A DNA stretch of 64,000 nt from Thermococcus alcaliphilus (lineage in GTDB: Archaea; Methanobacteriota_B; Thermococci; Thermococcales; Thermococcaceae), in contig NZ_JAMXLV010000018.1 in assembly GCF_024054535.1 (NCBI RefSeq), positions 1-64,000 on the forward strand, read 5' to 3'. Below, piece after piece: positions 24,570 through 33,951 of the stretch. A program made the translations under genes and the position numbers. The notes beneath the pieces are model-generated. The model had not been told where the DNA came from. It saw only the letters and a list, made by a program, of their open reading frames with translations, and did no database searches. The number at the start of each line of letters is the position of its first letter. Within the stretch, counting starts at the first letter, position 1.

Positions 24570-25844
24570 ATGAGAGCTATTGGAGTAATAAGACACTCAC
24601 CCAATAGAAGGGTCAATAAAGAAGAGTTCGAGGAGCTTTTGAGAAGTGCCGGTTATGAAATTCTCGCAATAGTTGAACAAACCAGGGAAGAACACCCCAA
24701 GTATAACATAGGACCCGGAAAGCTCCAAGAAGTGAAGGAACTCATAAAAGAGCTCAACCCTGATAGGATAATATTTGCAAATCCACTCACCCCTTCCCAG
24801 TCCTTCAACATAACAAAAGAGCTTAAAATTGACGTCATTGACAAGTGGCAGCTTGTTCTTGAGATATTTGAGAAGAGAGCACATTCAAAAGAAGCCAAGC
24901 TTCAGGTCGAGCTGGCAAACCTCCAATACGAGTTGCCCCTTGTAAAAGAAGCCATTAGGAGAATTAAGCTTGGAGATAGGGCGGGTTTCAAAGGTATGGG
25001 TGAATATCAGACGCAGCAGTATCTGAAGCACATCCGCTACAGAATGGGGAAAATAAGAAAAGAGCTTGAAAAGGTTAAAGCAGATAGAGAAGTAAAAAGA
25101 AAGAGAAGAGAAGAAGTTGGATTTATACTTGTTGCTTTAGCAGGCTATACAAACGCTGGTAAGTCAACTCTCTTAAATGCACTAGCAGATGAGAATATAG
25201 AGGCAAAGACACAGATGTTCACAACCCTTGACACGACCACAAGAAGGTTTACAATAAACGGAAAAAGAGCCTTGATAACCGATACCGTTGGTTTTATAGA
25301 TGACCTTCCGCCTTTTATAGTTGAAGCTTTTCATTCAACCCTTGAGGAAATAGTGAGGGCAGATATTGTCCTTCTTGTTTTGGATTCAAGCGAACCTTGG
25401 AGAGAGATAAAGAGAAAGTTTTTAGCATCGATAGAAGTGCTAAAAGAACTCAAAGCATTGGATAAGCCCATCTTAGTCGTTCTAAACAAGAAAGACCTTA
25501 CAAGCGAGGAAGACCTTTCAGACAAAAAGAAGGCAATTGAGGAATTGATCAGCAGAAAGGGAATAACCGTAAGTGGGATCGCCTCAATATCTGCAAAGGA
25601 GAGGGATCTGGAAGAACTCTACACCGCCCTTGAGGAGGTAATGTTCACCCTTCCGAAATACAGGCTCTTTGAGATTCTTGTCAAGGAAAGGGAGAAGGTA
25701 CCAAAGGTAATAGCTTTAATAAACTCCATAGGGGAAATCTTAGATGTAAAATACGGCGAAACGACGAGGATTTCAGCCTACATTCAGGTGGGTATGATAA
25801 AAAGCCTTACAAAAATGGGAGTAGAGCTAAAGCATCCGAGCTAG
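24570..25844 (+). CDS. hflX: HflX ribosome-associated GTPase
   Basis: The 424-residue protein has the HflX N-terminal domain and glycine-rich linker (GDRAGFKGMGE), then a GTPase domain with G1 GYTNAGKST, G3 DTVGF and G4 NKKD. HflX splits or rescues stalled ribosomes. The ATG at 24570 lies 25 bp after a TATA box (GAATATAAA near 24540) and has no ribosome site, so the transcript is probably leaderless. It ends one base before the convergent UPF0201 gene. Confidence 0.93.
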   Translation: MRAIGVIRHSPNRRVNKEEFEELLRSAGYEILAIVEQTREEHPKYNIGPGKLQEVKELIKELNPDRIIFANPLTPSQSFNITKELKIDVIDKWQLVLEIFEKRAHSKEAKLQVELANLQYELPLVKEAIRRIKLGDRAGFKGMGEYQTQQYLKHIRYRMGKIRKELEKVKADREVKRKRREEVGFILVALAGYTNAGKSTLLNALADENIEAKTQMFTTLDTTTRRFTINGKRALITDTVGFIDDLPPFIVEAFHSTLEEIVRADIVLLVLDSSEPWREIKRKFLASIEVLKELKALDKPILVVLNKKDLTSEEDLSDKKKAIEELISRKGITVSGIASISAKERDLEELYTALEEVMFTLPKYRLFEILVKEREKVPKVIALINSIGEILDVKYGETTRISAYIQVGMIKSLTKMGVELKHPS

Positions 25845-26252
25845 TTATTCTATCGGCACGCCATCTTTTGTTCTTGGAGCCAGCCACTTCATTAGCCTTT
25901 GCGGATCCTTTGTTCTTATTATTATCGTTATCGGACCTAAGGGAGATTCCTCGTTAAAGTTGACCTTGCCCACATATGCGACCTGCTTGTGCACCTTAAT
26001 TATTATCTCTTCCCCAAAGTAACCTTCTTCCAGCATTGCTCTCGCTGTATCAAGAATCTGCTGTCCCCTGAAGAGTTCATAAAGTCTCTGAAGTGCTTTT
26101 TTATCCTTCGTCTTTCCTACTAAAAGGATGTAATCCCCTTTGTCAAACGCCTCAAACTCGAGGGGTGACACTAAGTTAAGCATAGCCTTCTTAACCTTCT
26201 CAATGTCCTCCGTAGGATAAACGTAAGCTTCAACCTCAACTTCCTCAAACAT
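25845..26252 (-). CDS. UPF0201 family protein (COG1325)
   Basis: This 135-residue conserved archaeal protein starts [14 protein letters not shown] and shows [15 protein letters not shown]. The family is described as a predicted RNA-binding, exosome-linked protein, but biochemical proof is lacking. GGTGG lies 5 nt before ATG 26252; the alternative GTG at 26261 is part of that site. It is divergent from the prolidase gene. Confidence 0.88.
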   Translation of the reverse strand: MFEEVEVEAYVYPTEDIEKVKKAMLNLVSPLEFEAFDKGDYILLVGKTKDKKALQRLYELFRGQQILDTARAMLEEGYFGEEIIIKVHKQVAYVGKVNFNEESPLGPITIIIRTKDPQRLMKWLAPRTKDGVPIE

Positions 26253-26354
26253 CTCGCCCACCAGTGATAATTAGAGAGACGGTTTTTGAACTTTTCCACA
26301 CTACCTACCGAAAGCATTTTATTACGATAAAAGTCATCTAAATTGGTGAAAAAC

Positions 26355-27398
26355 ATGGGAAGGATTGAAGCCATCAAAAAATATTTAGAAGAGAACGAAG
26401 TTGAGGCTGCTTTAATAACAAGTGCTCCAAACCTCTTCTACTTCACAAACGCCGCGCCCTTGGTTGGTGGCTATCTTGTAGTAACCCTAGAGGAAGAAAC
26501 TCTACTTGTCCCTGAACTCGAGTACGAGCAGGCAAAAGAGGAAGCTAGGGTCGGCGTTGAGAAGTTCAAGAAAATGGACGAGCTCTATGAATACCTCAAG
26601 CGCTTTAAATCGCTTGCAGTTGAAGGCAACATGAGCATTTCCTTCCAAAATGCCTTGAAGGAAAAAGCCGGGGTTAAAGAATTCAAGCTTTTGGACGATG
26701 TAATAAAGGAGCTCAGGATGATAAAGAGCGAAGAGGAAATAAAGCTTATCGAAGACGCATGCAGGCTGGCGGATATAGGGGTTATGACTGCCATAGAGGA
26801 GATAAGCGAAGGAAAGCGCGAGAAAGAGATTGCCGCTAAGGTTGAATATGTGATGAAACTCGAAGGTGCTGAGAAACCAGCTTTTGACACGATAATTGCA
26901 AGCGGTTACCGCTCCGCCCTGCCTCATGGAGTTGCAAGCGACAAAAGGATTGAGAAGGGGGATCTCGTTGTCATAGATCTTGGAGCCCTATATAGGCACT
27001 ACAACTCCGACATAACGAGGACAATAGTTGTGGGTACTCCAAATGAAAAGCAGAGGGAGATTTATGAGATAGTCCTCGAAGCTCAAAAGAAAGCCGTCGA
27101 AGCTGCAAAGCCAGGAATGACTGCAAAAGAACTCGACAGCGTTGCGAGAAAGGTAATAGAGGAGTACGGCTATGGTGACAAGTTCATCCATTCCCTCGGA
27201 CATGGAATAGGACTTCAGGTTCACGAGTGGCCTAGAGTTTCTCAGCAAGATGAGACCGTGCTGAAAGAAGGCATGGTAATCACGATAGAGCCGGGGATAT
27301 ATATTCCAAAGTTTGGCGGCGTTAGGATTGAGGATACCGTCGTTATAACAAAGAACGGTGCGAAAAGATTAACAAAAACAGACAGGGAGCTTATTTGA
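26355..27398 (+). CDS. pepQ: Xaa-Pro dipeptidase (prolidase)
   Basis: This 347-residue M24 metallopeptidase cleaves Xaa-Pro dipeptides. The dinuclear metal ligands are Asp208, Asp219, His283, Glu312 and Glu326, matching P. furiosus prolidase with a one-residue offset. Length and sequence follow that enzyme closely. The in-frame TTG at 26343 is part of TTGGTGA, the ribosome site for the ATG at 26355. Confidence 0.96.
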   Translation: MGRIEAIKKYLEENEVEAALITSAPNLFYFTNAAPLVGGYLVVTLEEETLLVPELEYEQAKEEARVGVEKFKKMDELYEYLKRFKSLAVEGNMSISFQNALKEKAGVKEFKLLDDVIKELRMIKSEEEIKLIEDACRLADIGVMTAIEEISEGKREKEIAAKVEYVMKLEGAEKPAFDTIIASGYRSALPHGVASDKRIEKGDLVVIDLGALYRHYNSDITRTIVVGTPNEKQREIYEIVLEAQKKAVEAAKPGMTAKELDSVARKVIEEYGYGDKFIHSLGHGIGLQVHEWPRVSQQDETVLKEGMVITIEPGIYIPKFGGVRIEDTVVITKNGAKRLTKTDRELI

Positions 27399-27426
27399 GC
27401 CTTAATGGGGCTTTGACCTTTTCTTT

Positions 27427-28701
27427 TTATCCTATAACTTCCCCCATGAGGTATGTCGAGGTTGCTTTTGTAACCTTTACCCTCACGAATTCTCCAAGGG
27501 GGGCATCGGGAAGTATTATATCCTTATAGTTCATTGTCCTTCCTTCTATTCCTCCTTTTTCTCCCGGAGAGTGTGTCAAAACTTCTACTTCTCTGCCTAT
27601 GTATCTTTTGTTTATCTCGTAGCTTATTGCAAGCCTTAATCTGTGCAGATAGCGGGAGCGCTCCTTTACCTTCCACCCCACTATTTGTCCTTCCATTTTT
27701 GCCGCTAATGTTCCAGGTCTTGGTGAAAAGCGTGAAACGTTTATCTTGTCCGGTTTTATCCTCTTAACCAGCTCTACCGTATTCTGGAAGGCTTCTTCGC
27801 TTTCTCCTGGAAAACCAACTATTATATCGGTGTTCAAGTTGAGGTCTTTGATGTGCTTTCTGAATTCTTTAACTATTTCTTCAAATTCCTCAACCGTATA
27901 CGTTCTTCCCATTTTCCTTAGAATTTCATTGTCGCCGCTCTGCACCGGCAAATGCAGGAACTTGTATATTTTCTCATCCTTGTAAACCTCTATAAGCTCA
28001 TCTAGTATTTTGATTGCATTGTTGGGGTTCATCATACCAACCCTTACCCTAAAATCGCCCTCTATTGTCGTAATCTCATCCAAAAGCCTTGCTAGGTTTG
28101 TGCCTATGTCGAAGCCATAGCAACCGGTGTCTTCGCTTGAGAGCTGAATCTCCTTATATCCTTTAGCTACAGCATCTTTTACCCATTTCACAATGAGCTC
28201 GGGTTTATAGCTCTTTAAAACTCCCCTCGCAAATCTTGTGGCACAATACGTGCAGGCATTCAAGCACCCTTCGCTTATCGGAACTACAAAAACAACGCCT
28301 CCCTTCCAAATTCTGGGGAGTTCTAATTTGTCAATGCTCCTCTCTTTCCACCCTTCAACACTGATTAGCTTTTCTCCCTTCTCTGCCAATTGTATGGCTT
28401 CAACAATTCTGTCTATGCTTTTAACCCCAAGAATTCCAGAGGCTCTCTCATCTATTGCATCTGGATTAACGTGTGGCAAACAGCCCGTCACTATAACCTT
28501 TTTTCCACTATCAATGAGCTCTTTAATCCTTTTGCTCATGTGCTTTTCCGTTGGGTCTTTGACGGCACAGGTGTTAACAACAACATACTCCGCACTATCC
28601 AAGTCCGCTATCTCATAGCCCGCTTTGAGCAGCAGGGCTTCCATAATCTCTGCATCTGCCTTGTTCCTTGTGCACCCATAAGTTTCTATGTGAACTCTCA
28701 T
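27427..28701 (-). CDS. tRNA t6A methylthiotransferase (MiaB-like, e-MtaB type)
   Basis: The 424-residue radical SAM enzyme adds a methylthio group to t6A37 of tRNA. It has the MTTase N-terminal domain starting RVHIETYGCTRNKADAEIM, the radical SAM motif CLNACTYC, and a C-terminal TRAM domain (GREVEVLTHSPGEKGG). The ATG at 28701 gives the family N-terminus; the frame to 28875 is an unsupported extension. It is divergent from the flavodoxin gene. Confidence 0.93.
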   Translation of the reverse strand: MRVHIETYGCTRNKADAEIMEALLLKAGYEIADLDSAEYVVVNTCAVKDPTEKHMSKRIKELIDSGKKVIVTGCLPHVNPDAIDERASGILGVKSIDRIVEAIQLAEKGEKLISVEGWKERSIDKLELPRIWKGGVVFVVPISEGCLNACTYCATRFARGVLKSYKPELIVKWVKDAVAKGYKEIQLSSEDTGCYGFDIGTNLARLLDEITTIEGDFRVRVGMMNPNNAIKILDELIEVYKDEKIYKFLHLPVQSGDNEILRKMGRTYTVEEFEEIVKEFRKHIKDLNLNTDIIVGFPGESEEAFQNTVELVKRIKPDKINVSRFSPRPGTLAAKMEGQIVGWKVKERSRYLHRLRLAISYEINKRYIGREVEVLTHSPGEKGGIEGRTMNYKDIILPDAPLGEFVRVKVTKATSTYLMGEVIG

Positions 28702-28787
28702 CGCAATCCAATCCCTTAGAGCATTTAAAAAGATATGGTAGCAAAGATGGGTATTTAAACTTCCGGGAGAATTAAAAATGATGCCGG

Positions 28788-29225
28788 ATGAGAGTGTGCA
28801 TACTCTACGATTCCAAGCACGGGACGACGGAAAAGGTTGCAAGGGCAATAAAAGAAGCGATTGAGGAATATGCAAGTGTAGAGGTCAAAAGGGTAAGTGA
28901 AGTAACGACCCTTGGAGACTGTGAGCTCGTTATCGTAGGAACGCCAATTTACTATGAAAAACCTCTAAAAAGCATTCTTGAGTTTTTGGAAAAGCACTCC
29001 GAGGAGCTTGAGAAGAAAAAGGTGGCGATTTTTATTGTCTGCTTTGCAGTTGCATTTAGGAGCCTTGTCAGATGGCATATTCAAAACCACTACATAAAGC
29101 CCTTAAAGGAGAGAATTCGGGGAGAAATCGTTGGTACCCTCATGTTAAGAGGCGGCATTGGAAATATAGGAGAGGGAGAGATAGAGAAAGCAAAGAGATG
29201 GGCTTTCAGGCTTTTAGATTTTTGA
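28788..29225 (+). CDS. Flavodoxin-domain protein
   Basis: The 145-residue protein has the FMN phosphate-binding loop YDSKHGTTEKVA and the second loop GTPIYYEKPLKS. It resembles the menaquinone-independent HemG/flavodoxin-like group. It may carry electrons or act as a small reductase, and its partner is unknown. TATA-like TATTTAAAC near 28752 fits a short leader. It overlaps a small convergent membrane protein by 12 bp. Confidence 0.85.
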   Translation: MRVCILYDSKHGTTEKVARAIKEAIEEYASVEVKRVSEVTTLGDCELVIVGTPIYYEKPLKSILEFLEKHSEELEKKKVAIFIVCFAVAFRSLVRWHIQNHYIKPLKERIRGEIVGTLMLRGGIGNIGEGEIEKAKRWAFRLLDF

Positions 29226-29405
29226 CCTCTTATCCAGAAGCCATAATACGAACCCTATCAAGCCCACAAAGGCCACCATTCCAATCATTGTTATCAATAT
29301 GTTGGTATACGTTGCAAGGACTCTCGTGAGAATTATTAGGAACGCCATTGCAATGGCAAGGCCTACGATCAAGAAGAGAGTCCCAAGCTCTTCCAGTATT
29401 CTCAT
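29214..29405 (-). CDS. Small two-helix membrane protein
   Basis: The 63-residue product has two hydrophobic helices (about 8-30 and 36-57) and a basic tail LDKRSKI. GGTGG lies 5 nt before ATG 29405, which argues that it is a real gene. It starts 2 nt after the UPF0282 gene and is likely cotranscribed. No family is recognised. Confidence 0.65.
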   Translation of the reverse strand: MRILEELGTLFLIVGLAIAMAFLIILTRVLATYTNILITMIGMVAFVGLIGFVLWLLDKRSKI

Positions 29406-29407
29406 GA

Positions 29408-30316
29408 CTACCACCCAATCTCAAACGGTATTTCGGCTTTTTCTCCTTTCTCAAGTTTGTGAAGTTCTTTTCTGTAGGCTTCTAGGGGTTTGTCCTCTTT
29501 TTTCAAGAAGCGCGCAAAGGTCAGAGGCTCTTTCTCAACCTGGGCAAAAAATTCGGGGTATCTTTTATCTCTAACCACGTGGTGATCTAAGATAATTTCT
29601 GCGTTCGTTTCTCTTATTATCTCGTTGAGGTTCTTGAGCCCTGTGTTCCAAGCTTCCTTAACCCGATACCCTTCTAAATATAGAGGTGGGCCTCCTGTGA
29701 TTAGTACGTCCGGCATCTGCCTGATTATCCACTCTTTCGAGGCTTTGTTTAAAAGCTGAATGTCGCTTGCGTGAATAACCCTTTTCTTCCCATCGTCTAC
29801 CATAACCATCACGACAAAGCCGAGCTTCGAGCCCTCACTCCCATGGGGAACTGCCGGGGAGAACTCGATTATAAAGTCCCCAAAGTCAAAGAACTTTCCA
29901 TCCGCATATTCAATCTTTTTCGCTATCTTTTGAGCTTCTTTGAGGAAAGCCCATGCCCTTTTTCGCTGGCTGAAGTTTATGTTTTCTGTGGGATGTTTTA
30001 TGAGGAGTGTTTTTCCACTGTAAAGTTCCTTCGCTTTTTCCGGAGAAGAACTTTCGTAAATTCCCTCAAAGAACGGCGTATGGTGGTCGTAGTGATAGTG
30101 GGAAATTGTTATTATCTGGGCTTTTTTTGAATAACGCTGTATCTTTTCCCTTGCCTTTTGCAGGGCTTCAAGCTCTGCTTTAGCTGGAGGTAAGGAATAA
30201 CGTTTTGGACCTAATGCCGTTCCAGGATCGATAAGAATGCCCACTTTTCTAACCTCTAGGAAAGTTGCGAGGCTTCTAACACCGAGGCTTTCAGAGGCAA
30301 GTGGAATGATCTTCAT
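29408..30316 (-). CDS. UPF0282 metallo-beta-lactamase-fold hydrolase
   Basis: This 302-residue protein carries the metal motif HYHYDHH, with later ligands in VPHGSEGSKLG, HASDIQ and LDHHVVRD. It belongs to the archaeal UPF0282 group within the MBL fold, and its substrate is not known. GGTG precedes the ATG at 30316. The following 63-residue membrane protein gene is 2 nt away. Confidence 0.88.
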   Translation of the reverse strand: MKIIPLASESLGVRSLATFLEVRKVGILIDPGTALGPKRYSLPPAKAELEALQKAREKIQRYSKKAQIITISHYHYDHHTPFFEGIYESSSPEKAKELYSGKTLLIKHPTENINFSQRKRAWAFLKEAQKIAKKIEYADGKFFDFGDFIIEFSPAVPHGSEGSKLGFVVMVMVDDGKKRVIHASDIQLLNKASKEWIIRQMPDVLITGGPPLYLEGYRVKEAWNTGLKNLNEIIRETNAEIILDHHVVRDKRYPEFFAQVEKEPLTFARFLKKEDKPLEAYRKELHKLEKGEKAEIPFEIGW

Positions 30317-30397
30317 GGGGACACCTTAAGTTTTAGGCTTTTGATTTTCTTAAACTTAACTTTGAAGTTATAACTTGTAACTTATGACTTAAAAGTT

Positions 30398-31462
30398 CTA
30401 ACTGAAAATGCGCCTTAGGATTGCAAGCTGACGTTTACTCCAAGCATCCTCTTCAATAACTACAAGAAGCACTCCATTGTTTATTAGTGCAAAGTCCTTT
30501 AATGCAGCTAAAAATTTTACAATGGACTCAAACCCATTGTACATTGCCAGATACTCCAGGCAATCTATTATCACCACACCTTCGAGACCTTTTTCCTTTG
30601 CTTCTCTGAAGTATTCACTTGTCATCTGAGCCATGTAGGCAAGATTTGTAGGAGAAATCCTATTTTCTCGCTCCTCGGTGCTTAGGTAGTAGGCATTCCA
30701 TTTTTCTGGAACGTTTAAGCTTCTAACAAATGCCAGCACCGGGTAATCCTTAAGGTTCTCCTTTATCTGCTCGTACTCCTTTGGGGTGATAAGTCTGGCA
30801 CCAGGCTCCAAAACAACCCTTGGCTCTATGGGCTCCTCGAAGAACAGAAATTCTTTGGAAGTCACAAGGTTTATCATAAGAAGTGCCATGCCTACAGAGA
30901 GAGCAGTGCCGATGAATATCCATACAAACCTAAGGCTGGGAAAACTCAGCCTTACGGGGTAGAGAATAACAAAGATTCCAAATGTAATTGTCACAACGCT
31001 GAGGTAAAAGATGTTCCTTTTCTTTTTACCTATTGCCAGGAATACAAAGCCAGAAAATAGGAAGAATATTCCTGAGAGAACGACAAACGGCACCTCGATA
31101 GAGGAAAAGCTATAAGAAAGCCCTAAATGAGTTAAGAATATCCCATAAAGGGCAAAGATTGGAGGTATAATTCCTATTAATTCTGGCCTTATTGATGTTT
31201 TAATATCCCCATACTCTTTGAAATACATTAGGGTTCCATATATCAAAGTCCCTGAGAAGAAAGAGTAAAAGAGTGCAATCCCTTCTTTATTTCCGGTATA
31301 AAAAGCCACCTGCATTAGTATGAAAAACACCCATGCAGCTGACCAAAAAAGGAGCGCTTTTATCCTGTGCTCCAAATATGTGTGAAAGAGCACTCCAAAG
31401 GTTCCAGTGGCAACGAATATGCTAAAGACATGAATAAATTTTGCTAGATAGCTTTCATCCAT
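30398..31462 (-). CDS. Membrane protein with DUF835 domain
   Basis: The 354-residue protein has about seven transmembrane helices in residues 5-215. A soluble C-terminal DUF835 domain starts near PGARLITPKEYEQI. DUF835 is largely a Thermococcales/archaeal family whose fold resembles a degenerate MEDS/KaiC-like signalling module; its function is unproven. The 7TM-plus-cytoplasmic-module layout resembles a sensor. GGTGAG is 5 nt before the ATG. The gene is monocistronic. Confidence 0.8.
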   Translation of the reverse strand: MDESYLAKFIHVFSIFVATGTFGVLFHTYLEHRIKALLFWSAAWVFFILMQVAFYTGNKEGIALFYSFFSGTLIYGTLMYFKEYGDIKTSIRPELIGIIPPIFALYGIFLTHLGLSYSFSSIEVPFVVLSGIFFLFSGFVFLAIGKKKRNIFYLSVVTITFGIFVILYPVRLSFPSLRFVWIFIGTALSVGMALLMINLVTSKEFLFFEEPIEPRVVLEPGARLITPKEYEQIKENLKDYPVLAFVRSLNVPEKWNAYYLSTEERENRISPTNLAYMAQMTSEYFREAKEKGLEGVVIIDCLEYLAMYNGFESIVKFLAALKDFALINNGVLLVVIEEDAWSKRQLAILRRIFS

Positions 31463-31571
31463 AATAGCTCACCACATTTGAGATCATATTGTCAATTGTA
31501 GGAAATAATTAAAAAAATTATGGTCAGAAGGGAAAAAGATTTTTAATCTCATTTTCGCTGAATATTATCGA

Positions 31572-31649
31572 GGGCCCGTAGCTTAGTCAGGATAGAGCGT
31601 CGCCCTCCGGAGGCGAAGGTCGCGGGTTCAAATCCCGCCGGGCCCGCCA
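31572..31649 (+). tRNA. tRNA-Arg (anticodon CCG)
   Basis: The acceptor pairs GGGCCCG with CGGGCCC, with discriminator G and encoded CCA (31647-31649). The anticodon arm TCGCC/GGCGA has loop CTCCGGA, so the anticodon is CCG, reading CGG. The T arm is GCGGG-TTCAAAT-CCCGC. No intron is present. Confidence 0.97.
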
Positions 31650-32096
31650 TAACAGCCCTTACCTGCGTAAGCGCTGGCGGAATGTTAAGTGCTTTTCTAA
31701 GGATTTACAATAAATGAACGGGGTTTCTTGTTTACGTGCTCTTTTATGAGGGTTTCACTCGAGAAAGCGTCCTGTGGACGCTAAAATTGGATTGAAACCT
31801 GATTGAAAGTGCGTATTTAGGAAGTAAACCCCTCCAAAAGTGCTTTTGAGTAGTGCACAACTGGTTTTTGCCTGTTATTAAGAAGGGAACTCTTTTGGTC
31901 AAACTTTTTCCAAAAGTTTGCTTGCCTGCGCGAAGTTTGATCAAGGTTCGTGGTTCCTTTTACCTTGCCCTTCTACTAGGGATTTTTCATTCTAAAAAGC
32001 CCTCTTGGGATGGAATTTCACTACAGCAATAAAGAATTTGATGATACCCCTCCACAGAATAAGAATATAAAAATGAAAAGAACGTGATCTGGAAAT
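31650..32096. other. Hairpin-rich non-coding interval
   Basis: No credible gene lies in these 447 bp. An open frame on the minus strand (31744-31944) lacks a ribosome site. Instead there are nested and strong palindromes. GGTTTCA/TGAAACC (31751-31757/31793-31799) encloses AGCGTCC-TGT-GGACGCT (31766-31782). CAAACTTTT/AAAAGTTTG (31900-31908/31912-31920) competes with CTTTTGG/CCAAAAG (31892-31898/31910-31916). AGGG-A-TTTTT/AAAAA-G-CCCT spans 31978-32003. This could be a structured RNA, a dispersed palindromic element or decayed DNA; there is no second copy in the window. Confidence 0.6.
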
Positions 32097-33239
32097 TCAA
32101 GAAGCTCCAAAAAACATGTCTTGTCTTTGCCTCCTTGGATGCTTCATTTCTTTGATCTTTACCCTTGCAGTCCTTTCAATGTCCCTCAGCTTGGGGGATT
32201 CCCATGGAGCCACAAAGGTTACGGCTTTTCCTTTCTTGCCTTCTCTTCCGGTTCTGCCAATTCTATGAACATAAGCCTCCGGATTTTGGGGGACTGAATA
32301 GTTTATTACATGCGTTAAGTCCTTGACGTCTAACCCTCTTGCCGCAACATCCGTCGCAACCAAGATTTCAGTCTTGCCCCTTCTAAAACGCTCCAAAATC
32401 CTTTCTCTTCCCTTTTGAGGGATATCCCCGTTCAAAGCCTCTGCTTTGTACCCTTTAGCCTTAAGCCTAGCTGCCAGTTCTCTTGTCTCCTTTTTTGTCT
32501 GGCAGAACACTATCCCATAAAAGTCCTCGTTATTGAGAATCCTGCACAAAAGCTTAAATTTGTTGTTTGGGCGCACTTCAAAGTAGTACTGTTCAACCTG
32601 CTCTGGGGCGAGGCTTTTTTCCTGGACTCTTATGACCTCATAATCTTTTAAATACCTCCTTGCCAAGCGAAGGATCTCCCTTGGAATGGTAGCAGAAAAC
32701 ATCAGAACCCTTTTCTCTTCATTTGTATACCTCAAAATTCTCTCGATATCATCTATAAAGCCCATATCTAGCATTCTGTCGGCTTCATCCAGTATAAAGT
32801 AGCTCACACCGCTAAGCGAAAGTGTGCCTCTCTCTATGTGGTCTATTACCCTTCCAGGAGTGCCAACAACTATGTGGACACCTTTCCTTAGGCTTTTAAT
32901 TTGAGGCCCTATGGGCTGACCCCCATAGACTGGAAGAACATAGACTCTCTTTTTTCCTCTCAATGATCTTATTTCATCCACAACCTGGATTGCAAGCTCC
33001 CTTGTTGGAGTTATAACTATCGCCTGCACATCCTTTATATCTTCCTCTATGAGCTCTATCAACGGAAGGGCAAACGCGGCGGTTTTACCTGTTCCGGTTT
33101 GTGATTGCCCAATTATATCCTTATTTCCACCTAGAAGTCTTGGAATAACTTCTCGCTGGATATCAGTTGGTCTTTTGAACCCTTTTCTTCGTATGGCATT
33201 TAAACTGCTTTCTGATAGTCCTAACTTTTCAAAACTCAT
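32097..33239 (-). CDS. DEAD-box RNA helicase
   Basis: The 380-residue minimal helicase carries the Q motif (PTDIQREVIP), motif I SQTGTGKT, PTREL, motif II DEAD (LDEADRM), SAT, and motif VI HRIGRTGR. It has no accessory domains beyond a short basic tail. It resembles the cold-inducible Tk-DeaD of T. kodakarensis. A leftward TATA box CGTTTATAAGG near 33357-33366 predicts a leader of nearly 100 nt. GGAGATG precedes the ATG. Confidence 0.94.
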   Translation of the reverse strand: MSFEKLGLSESSLNAIRRKGFKRPTDIQREVIPRLLGGNKDIIGQSQTGTGKTAAFALPLIELIEEDIKDVQAIVITPTRELAIQVVDEIRSLRGKKRVYVLPVYGGQPIGPQIKSLRKGVHIVVGTPGRVIDHIERGTLSLSGVSYFILDEADRMLDMGFIDDIERILRYTNEEKRVLMFSATIPREILRLARRYLKDYEVIRVQEKSLAPEQVEQYYFEVRPNNKFKLLCRILNNEDFYGIVFCQTKKETRELAARLKAKGYKAEALNGDIPQKGRERILERFRRGKTEILVATDVAARGLDVKDLTHVINYSVPQNPEAYVHRIGRTGREGKKGKAVTFVAPWESPKLRDIERTARVKIKEMKHPRRQRQDMFFGAS

Positions 33240-33421
33240 GTTTACATCTCCTCAAGTTTATGTCCATTAGAGAACAGAACAGTGTATTATCGGATAATTC
33301 TAACGTTCCGCGCTCTAACTGGATTTTTCTTTGCATTCTTCCTAACATTTGTCACCTTATAAACGTTTGCAAAGGACAAAGTTCTTAACCCTTAAAGTGT
33401 TGAACAATAAAGGTGCTGAAT

Positions 33422-33928
33422 GTGATTAAGGGGTGGAAAGCTTTAGTGTTTCCGTTTTTGCTTGGAGGGCTACTAATAGCTATTGGTATGAACTTTGGAG
33501 AAACCTATGAGCCGTACAAGCAGTGGGAGGATGAGATAGCGATAAAGCCCGGCCATGTGTTTATAGAAGAGTGGAAGCTTGCAAAAGGCGTTCTTTTTGA
33601 AGTAAATGCCACCGTAGAATGCGGCAACAGGAGCGTTGTCCTTTACGCTGTAGAGAAAGCCTCTGGAAGGGAAATTAATGAGGGAGGCTTATACTTATAC
33701 TTCAAGACTTCAAAAGAGGGGATATACCAGATATACTATGATAATTCCCAAAGTTCTCTTTTGCCGGCCAAACTTCTCGTGGTTAGAAGGGTGTACCTAA
33801 TCAAACGCTCCCAGTTTTCGGCATTGTTGATTGGCATTGGTAGTGCGCTCGTAATTGTTATCGGGCCGTTTTTTGTCCTCAAGAAAAGTACGATTCTTCA
33901 AAAGAGATTTAAGAAAAAGGTGGATTAG
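33422..33928 (+). CDS. Membrane protein with central extracytoplasmic domain
   Basis: The ~168-residue protein has an N-terminal helix (about 8-25), a soluble beta-rich middle, and a second helix near residues 130-155 followed by a lysine-rich tail. GTG 33422 is chosen because GGTG lies 6 nt upstream; a GTG at 33413 is part of that site. No family is recognised. It is 23 nt before the metallophosphoesterase gene and probably cotranscribed. Confidence 0.7.
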   Translation: MIKGWKALVFPFLLGGLLIAIGMNFGETYEPYKQWEDEIAIKPGHVFIEEWKLAKGVLFEVNATVECGNRSVVLYAVEKASGREINEGGLYLYFKTSKEGIYQIYYDNSQSSLLPAKLLVVRRVYLIKRSQFSALLIGIGSALVIVIGPFFVLKKSTILQKRFKKKVD

Positions 33929-33951
33929 ATGAATTATAGGTGGTGAGCAAA

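Noticed and set aside
31779-31811. Resemblance of CTAAAATTGGATTGAAAC to Thermococcales CRISPR repeats
   Set aside because: Only one imperfect copy exists, with no spaced repeats and no cas genes nearby.
31744-31944. Minus-strand 66-codon open frame in the gap after tRNA-Arg(CCG)
   Set aside because: There is no ribosome site or TATA box, and it lies across the nested palindromes. The frame is most likely a by-product of the inverted repeats.
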